From Limnoperna fortunei (taxonomy: Eukaryota > Mollusca > Bivalvia > Mytilida > Modiolidae): a DNA stretch of 64,000 bases. Where the stretch lies: the NCBI GenBank assembly GCA_944474755.1, contig OX104115.1, positions 66,012,605 through 66,076,604 on the forward strand, given 5' to 3'. Position 1 is the stretch's first letter; every line of letters begins with the position of its first letter. The position numbers and the translations under genes are program-made. The notes beneath the pieces were generated by a model, which saw only the letters and a program-made list of their open reading frames with translations, was not told the origin of the DNA and ran no database searches. Positions 52,901 through 59,234 of the stretch are shown here, piece after piece.

Positions 52901-53402
52901 CATCAGGAATGGGAATTTGCAATTGTTTGCCCTTTTTGTTGAAATCCTGAAGATGTTTCTGCAAACCTTCGTGTAAAATCCAGTTATGTTCCATTTCATA
53001 TTGCCCAACTTTGTTTAACTTTTCCTTAGCAGTATTGTTGTCGTCGTCAAAATTTGTAAGATAATCAAAATTATCCAGCTGTTCGTCGCTAATTTTAGCG
53101 CCAAACCGTAATTCGTCGTCGCCATTTTCGGACGGTGAGTTGACGATGGCGCTAGCATCTCTAACGTTGACATCTAGATTCAAATCACAATCTGGTTCAA
53201 CGCGTGGAAGTAACAACGATAACCTCTCACCTTTATCATCTGCTGCATTGCCATGTTTCTTTTTTTCAATTAGAGTTGTTTTAAATTTCGGAAGATTTTC
53301 AAGAGATCTCCCAATATTTTTTGATATTTCATATTGAGTCACAGAACGTGGTAAATTAACGTTACTGTGATATAATCTCGATATTCCTTTATTTGCCGGC
53401 AT
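16858..53402 (-). CDS. CNBD2: cyclic nucleotide-binding domain-containing protein, CNBD2-like, 21 exons
   Basis: Complete gene assembled from 21 exons (listed separately). Every join has GT/AG sites and compatible phase, giving 791 residues. The family (CNBD2, also called CRIS in mouse) is a cAMP-binding protein of male germ cells; function here is inferred from that. Residues 1-207 (exon 1) are charged and of no recognised domain. Residues 240-306 hold a helical lead-in. Residues 307-422 form the first CNB fold, with the hallmark RDPERFYYILTGKV. Residues 435-481 begin a second CNB-like fold (TPWIYIVKSGKV), which resumes at about 675-745 (LRSGDIFGL, MSDGAEVIRISKRFF). Between them is a low-complexity Lys/Ser/Asn-rich insert (about 495-665). 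The first fold lacks a normal FGE...RAA phosphate-binding cassette. It is longer than human CNBD2 (about 576 residues). No signal peptide or membrane segment is seen, so it is probably cytosolic. The start has an in-frame TAA 18 bases upstream. Confidence 0.9.
17190..17402 (+). repeat. dispersed repeat, copy of the 1-330 family
   Basis: Shares 'atgtgacacatc', 'attatctacca', 'aaaagcctacctcaaaa' and 'atagcccggatacgatta' with 1-330. It begins with 'gggccccgcc' and ends 'aagtggtgggccc', a GC-rich inverted pair suggesting both element ends are present. In intron 20. Confidence 0.7.
17560..17810 (-). repeat. tRNA-derived SINE
   Basis: Minus-strand copy, mostly complete: 'caccactttcagcaattctt', 'cccgaccttcggtaggaaaa', 'gcctcgaactcgcagcctca' (B-box region) and 'accactcggccaccaagccc' at the head. 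In intron 20. Confidence 0.85.
18516..18605 (-). CDS. CNBD2: CNBD2-like exon 20
   Basis: 30 codons, residues 722-751, including MSDGAEVIRISKRFFLLHAK, the last CNB strand and following helix, well conserved in the family. Acceptor ATTTTACAG, donor GTAAGTGT. Confidence 0.9.
19062..19115 (-). CDS. CNBD2: CNBD2-like exon 19
   Basis: 18 codons, residues 704-721 (GLEHLHATMASEPKGVCL). Joined straight to exon 17 it gives GDIFGLEHL, a typical CNB-fold motif. Acceptor GCTTTTAG, donor GTAAGTCT. Phase 0 on both sides. Confidence 0.85.
19830..20060 (-). repeat. SINE, strongly diverged
   Basis: Keeps 'tgtttgtttgaa', 'tcagctgtatcatagcgtct' and 'gtcacgtgccgttaaatacc' near the head. It lies directly downstream of exon 18. 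A still weaker relic is at about 19330-19430. Confidence 0.6.
20087..20143 (-). CDS. CNBD2: CNBD2-like exon 18 (possible cassette)
   Basis: 19 codons, residues 685-703 (GLDSVSRRFQGLPDEIPEE). Acceptor CTATAACAG, donor GTAATAAA. A second in-frame acceptor (GGTTTCAG) inside would give a 9-codon version starting at 20113. Both versions, and exon 19, begin Gly-Leu. A SINE relic ends 27 bases downstream. Confidence 0.7.
21010..21249 (-). CDS. CNBD2: CNBD2-like exon 17
   Basis: 80 codons, residues 605-684. It starts polar and ends with AHLQLDILRSGDIF, the return into the second CNB-like fold. Acceptor CCGTCAG, donor GTAAGTTA. Phase 0 on both sides. Confidence 0.88.
22467..22528 (-). CDS. CNBD2: CNBD2-like exon 16
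   Basis: 62 bases, residues 584-604 (EDIPNQTTSNNQTDSIE), polar low complexity. Acceptor TTTATATAG, donor GTAATGTT. It is supported mainly by matching phases and splice sites. Confidence 0.72.
23160..23540 (+). repeat. second dispersed repeat family, best copy
   Basis: Begins 'gatttgatgtttgctttacg', then 'cagctatattcaggacggga', 'gactgccgctggaaaagta', 'gcagctacaatgagcctact' and 'ctacaaaaggggtctttatt'. It ends near 'ccaaccggggacgcgctg'. Five more copies or pieces are in the window. It has no tRNA-like head or coding region. In intron 15. Confidence 0.75.
23581..23847 (-). repeat. tRNA-derived SINE
   Basis: Near full-length minus-strand copy with 'gtgtttaacgccactttcag' at the tail end and 'ccttaaccactcggccaccc' at the head. 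It sits 40 bases from the preceding repeat. Confidence 0.85.
23870..24020 (+). repeat. second dispersed repeat family, 3' piece
   Basis: Diverged copy of the distal half of the 23160 family: 'cctaaaaaaggggctttta', 'aacacgtggcacaaggc' and 'tatcgcctggtcttatggg'. Confidence 0.55.
24161..24281 (-). CDS. CNBD2: CNBD2-like exon 15
   Basis: 121 bases, residues 544-584, low complexity and strongly basic (NKKSKKNKKQKTD). Acceptor TTATTGTAG, donor GTAATTTA. Phase 1 out. The Lys cluster could act as a nuclear signal, but this is not shown. Confidence 0.8.
24549..24787 (-). repeat. tRNA-derived SINE
   Basis: Minus-strand copy: 'cagcaatttttcagctac', 'gtcaattaagattagagtcg', 'cgcaacctcagtgttaacag', 'accttaaccactctgcccac'. 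In intron 14. Confidence 0.82.
25330..25880 (+). pseudogene. LINE ORF2 C-terminal relic
   Basis: In-frame pieces resemble the C-terminal end of a non-LTR retrotransposon ORF2: LTNESFIQSTIRLWYRLDL, then KHYEYGHRKLL, RVNIISDPS and CESVREDLNEYFFECSKY. The last two match the usual 'sDPsC.cG..eda.HfffeCp.y' pattern. Stops and frameshifts interrupt it. It lies in intron 14, antisense to the gene. Confidence 0.65.
26511..26740 (-). repeat. SINE, diverged
   Basis: Minus-strand copy with 'aacaccactttcagtaattt', 'cttgttaattaagttttgag', 'taagactcgaactgacaacc' and a decayed head 'ctgctcggttaccaagtt'. In intron 14. Confidence 0.75.
27279..27349 (-). CDS. CNBD2: CNBD2-like exon 14
   Basis: 71 bases, residues 520-543 (SSQRRLKALRSNTFTLPE). 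Part of the insert within the second CNB-like fold. Acceptor TTGTACAG, donor GTAGGTTT. Confidence 0.8.
28087..28201 (-). CDS. CNBD2: CNBD2-like exon 13
   Basis: 115 bases, residues 482-520. It begins GKVKVVRM, continuing the CNB strand, then passes into a polar low-complexity stretch. Acceptor GATTTTTTAG, donor GTATGTAG. Phase 1 out. Confidence 0.88.
28568..28628 (-). CDS. CNBD2: CNBD2-like exon 12
   Basis: 61 bases, residues 461-481, including HDSNRTPWIYIVKS, the first strands of the second CNB-like fold. Acceptor TTTTCTTTTCAG, donor GTAAGTCA. Confidence 0.9.
29547..29624 (-). CDS. CNBD2: CNBD2-like exon 11
   Basis: 78 bases, residues 435-461, including SLELFMEFPVEVFIHNHDAI, helix A of the second CNB-like fold. 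Acceptor GGTTTTATAG, donor GTAATTAT. Phase 2 in and out. Found because exons 10 and 12 leave a gap in the fold without it. Confidence 0.82.
29691..29910 (+). repeat. SINE, plus strand (antisense to the gene)
   Basis: Head 'tggctgagcggttaagttag', 'ttgatcacgtaagtctgtta', body 'gtcgggggctttctccgg', tail 'aatgatatagataaaaattg'. It lies 67 bases upstream of exon 11 in intron 10. Confidence 0.8.
30275..30327 (-). CDS. CNBD2: CNBD2-like exon 10
   Basis: 53 bases, residues 418-435 (split), including DFLRLRNRTQGPPIDFL, the linker out of the first CNB fold. Acceptor TTATTTTCAG, donor GTAATTTA. Phase 2 out. Confidence 0.88.
30682..30765 (-). CDS. CNBD2: CNBD2-like exon 9
   Basis: 28 codons, residues 390-417, including DELECNSPRDHHLVSR and QVEVLIINRD. 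It covers the position of the phosphate-binding cassette, which is degenerate: no FGE, and PRDHH in place of an R-A-A/T core. Acceptor ATGTTCAG, donor GTAAGTTA. Confidence 0.9.
32304..32386 (-). CDS. CNBD2: CNBD2-like exon 8
   Basis: 83 bases, residues 362-389 (KVKEYRLSSGIISRNEGF). The acceptor is GTTAACAG before 32386. The closer TACAG, 5 bases inside, would break the frame, so the outer site is chosen. Donor GTATGTAT. Phase 0 out. Confidence 0.88.
34020..34093 (-). CDS. CNBD2: CNBD2-like exon 7
   Basis: 74 bases, residues 337-362. The hallmark of the family's CNB fold is here: YQGRDPERFYYILTGK. Acceptor ATTTAACAG, donor GTTAGTAC. Phase 1 out. Confidence 0.92.
34133..34193 (+). repeat. left copy of a 60-bp duplication flanking the Tc1 element
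   Basis: Shares 'atatatacagttaaaaa', 'ggctaaatct' and 'taatccttt' with 35749-35811, in the same orientation. Confidence 0.75.
34194..35747 (-). mobile_element. Tc1-like DNA transposon, defective
   Basis: About 1.55 kb between inverted ends that share CCATAAGTTAAGCAACACC (34197-34215 and 35726-35744), the outer bases reading CTCACC and CTCGCC. TA follows the right end; the left TA is decayed. It holds a broken transposase gene on the minus strand. It lies in the intron between exons 6 and 7 of the CNBD2-like gene, in the same orientation. Confidence 0.9.
34523..35500 (-). pseudogene. Tc1/mariner transposase, broken
   Basis: The N-terminal paired-like helix-turn-helix (RLRQIAQHFGIHFSIVSRLL) and second DNA-binding part (RSGRPPRISEREDRALVRVA) are intact in 35010-35441. 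The catalytic core then shifts frame. WTDESR (first Asp) is near 35045, GGGVTVWGGFSYD follows, and FMDDNARSHRA (second Asp) is near 34765. The third site is damaged: SPDMN runs straight into ...HLWDII with about 7 bases missing, which removes the catalytic Glu of the DD34E motif. A stop also lies in the N-terminal leader. Not functional. Confidence 0.92.
35749..35811 (+). repeat. right copy of a 60-bp duplication flanking the Tc1 element
   Basis: Diverged copy of 34133-34193 just outside the right inverted end. Far too long to be a Tc1 target duplication (TA). Confidence 0.75.
36113..36204 (-). CDS. CNBD2: CNBD2-like exon 6
   Basis: 92 bases, residues 307-337 (split). It encodes helix A of the first CNB fold (TKAFTNLFPVEVEKELAQVV). 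Acceptor GTTTCAG, donor GTAAAGGA. Phase 2 out. The intron after it carries the Tc1 transposon. Confidence 0.9.
36917..36954 (+). ncRNA. hammerhead-ribozyme-like relic, copy 2
   Basis: CTGATGA core at 36920-36926. Stem II GTC/GAC (36927-36929 with 36937-36939) is intact. The GAAA core is mutated to AAAA at 36940-36943, and a short stem I is CCA/TGG around GTC. Loss of the core G predicts no cleavage. In the intron between exons 5 and 6, on the strand opposite the gene. Confidence 0.5.
37080..37148 (-). CDS. CNBD2: CNBD2-like exon 5
   Basis: 23 codons, residues 284-306, including MQLALSTAPQFRTEKDIKR, the conserved lead-in to the first CNB fold. Acceptor GTTTATAG, donor GTAAGTAA. Confidence 0.88.
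37624..37720 (-). CDS. CNBD2: CNBD2-like exon 4
   Basis: 97 bases completing residue 251 and encoding 252-283, including KPNTAATLKRMKKSIDQDDT. Acceptor GTTTATTAG, donor GTGAGTAA. Phase 2 in, phase 0 out. Confidence 0.85.
38286..38371 (+). repeat. SINE body fragment
   Basis: 'ttcctaccaaaggtcggtag', 'ttcactgggtcctacgattc' and 'actgcacgccatgacaaatt' match the SINE middle and tail start. In intron 3. Confidence 0.6.
38993..39158. repeat. long hairpin with about 80-bp arms
   Basis: The left arm (38993-39075) and right arm (39078-39158) are near-perfect complements. Landmarks are 'aggattaaacactg', 'aggaaattatcaatgtgtaa' and 'actccggcgactc', with a tight TTCG-containing centre. It lies in intron 3 of the CNBD2-like gene, 116 bases from the exon 3 donor. 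It is probably a foldback MITE; no target duplication is clear. Confidence 0.85.
39274..39332 (-). CDS. CNBD2: CNBD2-like exon 3
   Basis: 59 bases, residues 232-251 (split). Acceptor ATTACAG, donor GTAAGATG. The open frame reads YATKLLTMMMKACHGRRK; the other two phases do not connect with the neighbouring exons. The family has a similar basic, hydrophobic helix here. A strong hairpin lies 116 bases downstream in the intron. Confidence 0.82.
39333..44769. other. intron 2 of the CNBD2-like gene
   Basis: 5.4 kb of AT-rich sequence. Apart from the 21-bp tandem array at 43950-44054 I see no repeat family, RNA gene or coding relic that I can support. Confidence 0.6.
43950..44054 (+). repeat. 21-bp tandem repeat, five copies
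   Basis: Unit 'tgtattgatgtagagtgaaac' minus its first base in the first copy; five copies with a single TT for TG change in the second. The low divergence suggests recent or active expansion. Confidence 0.92.
44770..44841 (-). CDS. CNBD2: CNBD2-like exon 2
   Basis: 24 codons, residues 208-231, including DMDIDELRQLIPRSRG. Acceptor TTTTTTTCAG, donor GTACCG (weak, but phase 0 on both sides fits). Intron 1 is about 7.9 kb, the longest of the gene. Confidence 0.82.
44867..45205 (+). repeat. second dispersed repeat family copy
   Basis: Shares 'ttaacgtcta', 'agcaacatacaggacacaaa', 'cactgccactggaactat', 'gcagctacaacgaacgtact' and 'tttacaaaagggatctgta' with 23160-23540. In intron 1, 25 bases upstream of exon 2. 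Confidence 0.72.
45522..45797. mobile_element. 276-bp MITE with hAT-like ends
   Basis: Ends CAGGGGCGGATCCAG and CTGGATCCGCCACTG form an inverted pair. The outer flanks show no clean 8-bp duplication. The interior is GC-rich then pyrimidine-rich, with no transposase. CAG..GGCGGATCCAG ends are common in animal hAT-type MITEs. In intron 1. Confidence 0.75.
48010..48278 (+). repeat. SINE, plus strand
   Basis: The head is diverged with 'gcgtgttcgagccttacg' at the B box, body 'tcctgccaaggtcgctgttt', and tail 'gttgctgaaagtggcgttaa' followed by an A/C-rich end. In intron 1. Confidence 0.78.
49671..49887 (-). repeat. tRNA-derived SINE
   Basis: 'tgtggtttaacgccacgttc', 'ctcccgaccttcggtaggaa', 'ctactcgaacccacatcctc' (B box) and a head 'aaccagaccaccgaggtccc' unlike the other copies, hinting at a different tRNA-like head. 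In intron 1. Confidence 0.8.
52782..53402 (-). CDS. CNBD2: CNBD2-like exon 1 (start codon)
   Basis: 207 codons, residues 1-207. The start ATG is at 53402 and the donor GTAAGA follows ...KEKIM. It is by far the largest exon. The sequence is hydrophilic with acidic patches (FDDDNNTAKE) and basic patches (IEKKKHGN) and no domain I recognise. Phase 0 out. 5' UTR presumably extends above 53402. Confidence 0.9.
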
Positions 53403-54450
53403 TTTAGACTGTCTAATTTATTATATTTCATCATTAAGAAAACCAAAATAAACAAGAAACATTTCAATCATATTTGGTAAAGTATCCGTAAATCACTAAA
53501 CTCTTGAAATAACACAAAAAGATAGGCTTTAATCCTTAATCAAAACGATACACCCATTAGATACAAGTCGAGATTACAAATAAATATTTTTCTCCTGAAC
53601 AATTGACCAAATCAAACCACTTAATATTTTTACTAACACAATAGCATTAACGATTGGCTAAAATACATTCTATCCTCGCGACGAGCCGGGATTAAAAGTT
53701 GTTCAATAGCTAATTTATCCAGTATTTAAATAGTGAATTTTCTAGCCAGGTAGATAAGGGTTTAACTTAGATATAAATATACCCTTTTTCTACCTGGATA
53801 TTGTAATTAATAAATAATTTACAACCGTCTGTTTTCAGTTGATTCATTATTCATACTTTGCGCAGAAACACTTCGTCCTCTTACATTTTGAAATTGATAT
53901 ACGATACTTATCGTGTACGTACAATATAATCAAGTCTTATTTAAAAACAAATTATACCCATTGAAGACTTTTAAATAAAATCTCATGCAAATTTTTCCTT
54001 CAGTTAATGTTTATTTTCACTTTTTAACACAACAACTAAACACACTTCAGTGAGTTTAAACATTATGAAATCGGCGAAATGATTTCCCCGACAGTTTTCA
54101 AACTAATCATGTACTTTGTTACCTGGTTGAACATGTCACAGACATTAAGCATGAACTCTTATCAATAATCATATTTAAAAAAAAATCGTGTGAAAATATT
54201 GAAATATCTTTCATGACTTAGAGGAACGAGAATGAATTATGAAATAGACACTAACATTAAATAAATTTATTACACATATCGAGGAAAACTTGAACGCATA
54301 TTAAAATCGAATTATTTTTATCTTGTATATTTTATGCTTTGTGAGTATCTTGTCACACATCATTTGTGTTCAGTAACAACAATCAATATGTATAATGTTA
54401 TATAATTTATAGGTAATACAGTTGAATATCATTTTAATCAATTTCTTTGG
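53403..54450. other. upstream flank of the CNBD2-like gene
   Basis: It should hold the promoter and 5' UTR; no clear core-promoter motif is seen. A small hairpin (CCAGGTAGA with TCTACCTGG, 53747-53795) lies about 345 bases upstream of the start codon. Confidence 0.45.
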
Positions 54451-54454
54451 GTTT

Positions 54455-54570
54455 GTTTGTTCTTTGTTTGCTTTATTGAGGTTTAACGCCACTGTCATCA
54501 TTTGCGGCTATATCAGGACGTTCAACTTAAATTAAAGGATGACGGATTATCCGCAGAGAACTGTTTTTAA
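54455..54570 (-). repeat. SINE tail fragment
   Basis: 'gaggtttaacgccactgtca' and 'cggctatatcaggacgttc', then diverged sequence. Minus orientation, head missing. Confidence 0.6.
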
Positions 54571-55281
54571 GAAAGGGCATACAATCATAAAGAATCCGAC
54601 CCTCAAAACTGTAAAGGGAGATAACTTATATGTAATTACATCAGATCCTAATGGAGCTGTATCAGATTCATGTATGGAGATAAAGACATTAAGTAGAATT
54701 GAAAACTAAAGTCAATAATTAACAATTAAAAAACTGTAAAGATGGAGAAAATGTCGCATGAACTCCATAAAAAGAGTTGACCTCTATTCGATATGCATCT
54801 TCGGTTTGCAAGCAACACTTGTCGTGCTAATTGATGTAAATCCTGGCAGATTGTGTGCTGGAATACTGGCACATGTTGCTTGATTCATAGATAAAATATA
54901 CCACCATCAAGGAGTACGATTTTAAAATGAAAGCTTCATAACCTTGTTTCAGCAGCTTCTCTGTCAGTTCGTCTAGAAGTTTTCAGTAATTGGAGAAAGA
55001 TCAGGAGTGTTGTAACTTTAGTTAGGACAGAAATACACCAAATGCCAGGGGCAGTTGAAATATTGTTTAGGAAATTTGAAAATCAATTGGAAATCTTTCC
55101 CCCTTTTCATAGATCTTAGATTTAAAATTCCATTGTTGTAAATAGGCTACTGTATGATATGAAACAGACCTGTTGTATATGTTGCTTTTTTTTCTTAATT
55201 TTTAATTTCACTGTAATAGATGTGACATAAGTTATAATTATTTATTGCTGAAAGGGGGAACTAAATTGGTTTTAAAATGTA

Positions 55282-55485
55282 TTTGATTGATCACGTGTCT
55301 GTCAACACTGAGGTTGCGGATTCAAGTCTTACAGTAAGTATTGTGTGGTCGAGACCAAGCTAAATTGACAAGGATTGCTAGTCTGTTTGCATGCCGAATG
55401 TCAGGACACTCCAGCTACTGGACAACATGATATAGCTGAAAAATTGCTGAAAGTGACGGTAATACCCATTCAAACAACCATCCAA
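55282..55485 (+). repeat. SINE, plus strand, head truncated
   Basis: Starts inside the head ('gattgatcacgtgtctgtca', 'gaggttgcggattcaagtc'), with tail 'catgatatagctgaaaaatt' and 'gctgaaagtgacggta'. Confidence 0.8.
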
Positions 55486-56104
55486 AATGTGGGTTATTGC
55501 GTAAAAAGTATTCATCATTGTATCTGGCTGTGTTTCTTTTCCTTCAGTAAAGTTTGAATGTTTTAGGAAAAACATTGAGTTGATGTCAGTTTTTTTAATT
55601 TGAATGAGCAATTGTTTTGCAAAGTGTGGAATATTGTACGAATATTACAATAATTCTTTCTGTTGTGAATACAAATCTAATTCACATCAGCAGCATAAAG
55701 TAGTATTCTTCTACATTCGCACTTGAGGGTAGTTGACTTGGTAAGTTTTCTTCTCCTATCTTTGTGCTTTATTTTGATATTATATACAAGTACAATGTAT
55801 AAAGCAAAGGAATGAACGAATGGATTTATTAAAAGAAAATTTACTGCATGGACTGCATATATTATATTAAGATCTCGTTTAGTTACATTATTATTGTATG
55901 TTTTATTTTCAAACTTGTAATAATATGAGAACATACAATTAAAATGACATTTTATGACGCAATATTAAACAACTTTTGTTATAATTAAAACAAACTCATT
56001 TTTCTGTTAAACATGTTACATAATTTTAACAAACCGAAGGATTGTTAAAAACGAATATTTTTTATTAAATGAACGTTTGTGCCTTTCAATCATAAATATG
56101 ATTT

Positions 56105-56348
56105 GTTTGTTTGTTGTGTATTAGCTCTTCTATCAGCAATTTATCATCATCATAACATTTTCCAGTCTTTTGAGATAGGAAGCCGAAGTACCAGGTAAAA
56201 ACCTTCTACAGATGATATGACAATCCTTGTCAATGAAGGATGGAGTCCAGCATACCCTGCCTTAAGTAGTGTTTGAACTCGTAACATTAGTGGTTAGTGT
56301 TGACACACCGGTGATCAAAGTATAGTAGACAACCATTAGGCCACTAAG
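56105..56348 (-). repeat. SINE, diverged
   Basis: Minus-strand copy: 'gaagccgaagtaccaggt', 'caatccttgtcaatgaagga', 'gtttgaactcgtaacattag', and the decayed head 'caaccattaggccactaa'. A 13-base G run follows at 56377-56389. Confidence 0.72.
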
Positions 56349-56479
56349 TTAGAGGTGGTGGGAAGGGATGTGGGGTGGGGGGGGGGGGGTTGCCATTTGA
56401 TCAAAACTATATAAATATGATACGCAGTAAAATTAAGTTCTCTGTACATATCTCCACGTATTTATGTATTCACGTATCC

Positions 56480-56741
56480 AGGGGCCTCGGTGGCCGAGTG
56501 GTCAAGGTAATTCGTCTACTATTGATCACGTGGTCTGTTAACACTGAGATTGCGGGTTCGATTCTCACTGCAGGCACGGTATACTCGACTCCAATCTTAA
56601 TTGACAAGGATTGCCAGTTTTCCTACCGCAGGTCGGGGGTTTTCTCCGGGTACTCCGGCCCCAATAAAAACTGGACGCCATGATATAGCTGAAAAATTGC
56701 TGAAAGTGGCGTTAAACACCATCAAACAAACAACAATATAT
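56480..56741 (+). repeat. tRNA-derived SINE, best-preserved copy
   Basis: Starts GGGGCCTCGGTGGCCGAGTG. The pol III A box TGGCCGAGTGG is at 56491-56501 and B box GGTTCGATTC at 56555-56564. The body holds the 'aggtcgggggttttctccgg' segment, and the conserved tail domain ends 'gctgaaagtggcgttaaac' with CAAACAAACAACAA. ACGTATCC is duplicated at 56472-56479 and 56742-56749. Intact boxes and target repeat mark it as the youngest copy here. Confidence 0.93.
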
Positions 56742-57468
56742 ACGTATCCTAAGAAAGCATTCTCAAATATTACTGACCACTAGAAGTTTCATTGGGTAAG
56801 AGTGGTCATGTGGACGGTTAATACTAGTAATCCAGACGATTTATCGGTATTTTCGAAGGAGTTTTACCAAACATGCCGGTCTTTATACTCAATTATGTAG
56901 CTTAGTTTGTCACTAATAATACAAAACCGACGAAAATGCATAACATTTCAGAATTTTGACCGAAAAATTTATCAATGTTGTTTGAGAAAACTTTGATATC
57001 AATGTATTTGTCAGCAGGATTTAAATTCCTCTACTTTTTTGTACCAATGAACGAACTATTACTATCTACCTAAATTTAGTCGTTAAGACACATTCACAAT
57101 TATTGACCAAATATGATTATGACAATGTATATACGGATTGGGTCACTAACTGTCCGAATAACTAATAATAATGAAGATTCAGATTCATATTCAATATTTT
57201 ATTATAGTCACACCACTTACATACATGTTAGTTATTTAGTTACAACAATGTCATAAAATACAAGTGCCATTCTAAAAAGAATTATGAGAGACTGTAAAAC
57301 TTACTAATTGTTAAAAGTATATATACAACATATATGTTAAACCTATCATCAAGAGTATAAAAAAGAATTTCTTCTGCTAAGAATATTATAGCAGGTTTTG
57401 GCAACATCATACAAACACTGGTCTGATTTAAAAGATAAAAAATTGAAGAATGTGTCCATGGGACACGG

Positions 57469-58691
57469 ATGCCCCCGCTAAAGTAAGTCCCAAACAGGAA
57501 GTAGTTGTCCAACAGGTCTGAAAGTCGCTTAGGACGTACAACTTGTGATACTTAACCACCCTGCCAAATTTCAAATTGTTCTAATGTACGGTTTCTGAGT
57601 AAAGCTTGACGGAAATTTTCATACTCATGTTAACACATTTTCATATCGGCCCAGTCGCAAACAGGAAGTAGTTGTCCGACAGGTCTGAAAATCGCTTAAG
57701 ACGTACAACTTGTGATACTGAACCACCCTGCCAAATTTCAAATTGTTCTTGTGTACGGTTTCTGAGAAAAGCTTGACGGAAATTTTCATACTCATGTTAA
57801 CACATTTTCATATCGGCCCAGTCGCAAACAGAAGTAGTTGTCCGACAGGTCTGAAAGTTGCTTAGGACGTACAACTTGTGATACTGAACTACCCTGCCAA
57901 ATTTCAAATTGTTCTGATGTACGGTTTCTGAGAAAAGCTTGACGGAAGTTTTCATTCTCATGTTAACACATTTTCATATCGGCCAAGTCCCAAACAGGAA
58001 GTAGTTGTCCGACAGGTCTGAAAGTCGCTTAGGACGTACAACTTGTGATGCTGAACCACCTTGTCAAATTTCAAATTGTTCTGATGTACGGTTTCTTAGA
58101 AAAGCTTGACGGAAATTTTCATACTCATGTTAGAACATTTTCATATCGGCCCAGTCGCAAACAGGAAGTAGTTGTCCGACAGGTCTGAAAGTCGCTTAGG
58201 ACATACAACTTGTGATACTGAACCACCCTGCCAAATTTCAAATTGTTCTCATGTACGGTTACTGAGAAAAGCTTGACGGAAATTTTCATACTTGTGTTAA
58301 CACATTTTCATATCGGCACAGTCCCAAACAGGAAGTAGTTGTCCGACAGGTCTGAAAGTCGCTTAGGACATACAACTTGTGATACTGAACAACCCTGCCA
58401 AATTTCAAATTGTTCTCGTATAAGGTTTCTGAGAAAAGCTTGACGGAAATTTGTACATACAGACGGACGTATTTACGTACAAAAGAAGTCCCAAACAGGA
58501 AGTAGTTGTCCGACAGGTCTGAAATTCGCTTAGGACATACAACTTGTGATACTGAACCACTCTTCCAAATTTAAAATTGTTCTCATGTACGGTTTCTGAG
58601 AAAAGCTTGACGGAAATTTGTTCGGACGTACGGACGGACGGACGGACATGAGTAAAACTTAATGCCCCCCGACATGTCGTCGCGGGGGCAT
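57469..58691. mobile_element. element of seven 167-bp tandem units between GC-rich inverted ends
   Basis: Left end ATGCCCCCGC (57469-57478), right end GCGGGGGCAT (58682-58691). Inside, seven units start at 57487, 57654, 57821, 57987, 58154, 58321 and 58488, spaced 166-167 bp. Each opens 'gtcccaaacaggaagtagtt' or the 'gtcgcaaacagg' variant. The right end adds a run of ggac repeats (58622-58648) and a terminal hairpin ATGCCCCC...GGGGGCAT (58663-58691). No coding region. Confidence 0.9.
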
Positions 58692-59230
58692 AAAAAAACT
58701 TTTCATCATCTGATAATACATTAAGGAATCTACCGATGATAAGACTCTTATTTCTAGATCACGTGTTACGAGAGTATTTCAATTATTAAAGAACCCACGT
58801 AACATAGTCTTTGAGTTATTGATGCCATCAATTAAATGCTTTTGTTACGGTGAAGGTGCGCTGTCAAGTTCATCGGTCCCTTAAAAAAATATTTAGAATT
58901 TTTACTCCAAAAGCGGCGGTTATAAAACTTTAAATTGGTAATATCTTTTTGAATCAATTGTAATTTTTAAACCATTAGAAGTTATTACATGTACCAACCA
59001 GCCCAGTAGTCACACTTCGGTGCTGACAGGAATATCATTGAATGTTTTGGTGATATAGTCATTGTCTAAATTTACTGCCCTACAATTTTCGAAAATTATT
59101 TTAATTCCAAGTATTTTCTATTTTCAAGGTGTATATAACCTTAGCCGGATTTGGTATAACGTTTTGGAATTTTGGTGATAAAAGCTCTACAACTTCTTAA
59201 TTATTCAGATGTTAAATATTGTTTGGGTTT
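58692..59230. other. AT-rich tract leading to the hammerhead-like motif
   Basis: No coding potential. The stretch 'aaggtgtatataaccttagc' and 'ttttggaattttggtgataa' (59129-59180) is likely part of the same repeat as the motif at 59235, since such sequence commonly precedes it in bivalve repeats as I recall them. Confidence 0.4.
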
Positions 59231-59234
59231 GAGC

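Noticed and set aside
53140..53337. 65-codon plus-strand frame opposite exon 1
   Set aside because: Antisense shadow of the CNBD2-like first coding exon.
56490..56565. Possible tRNA gene
   Set aside because: The A and B boxes are real, but the cloverleaf is not complete and the sequence continues into the SINE body and tail with a target duplication.
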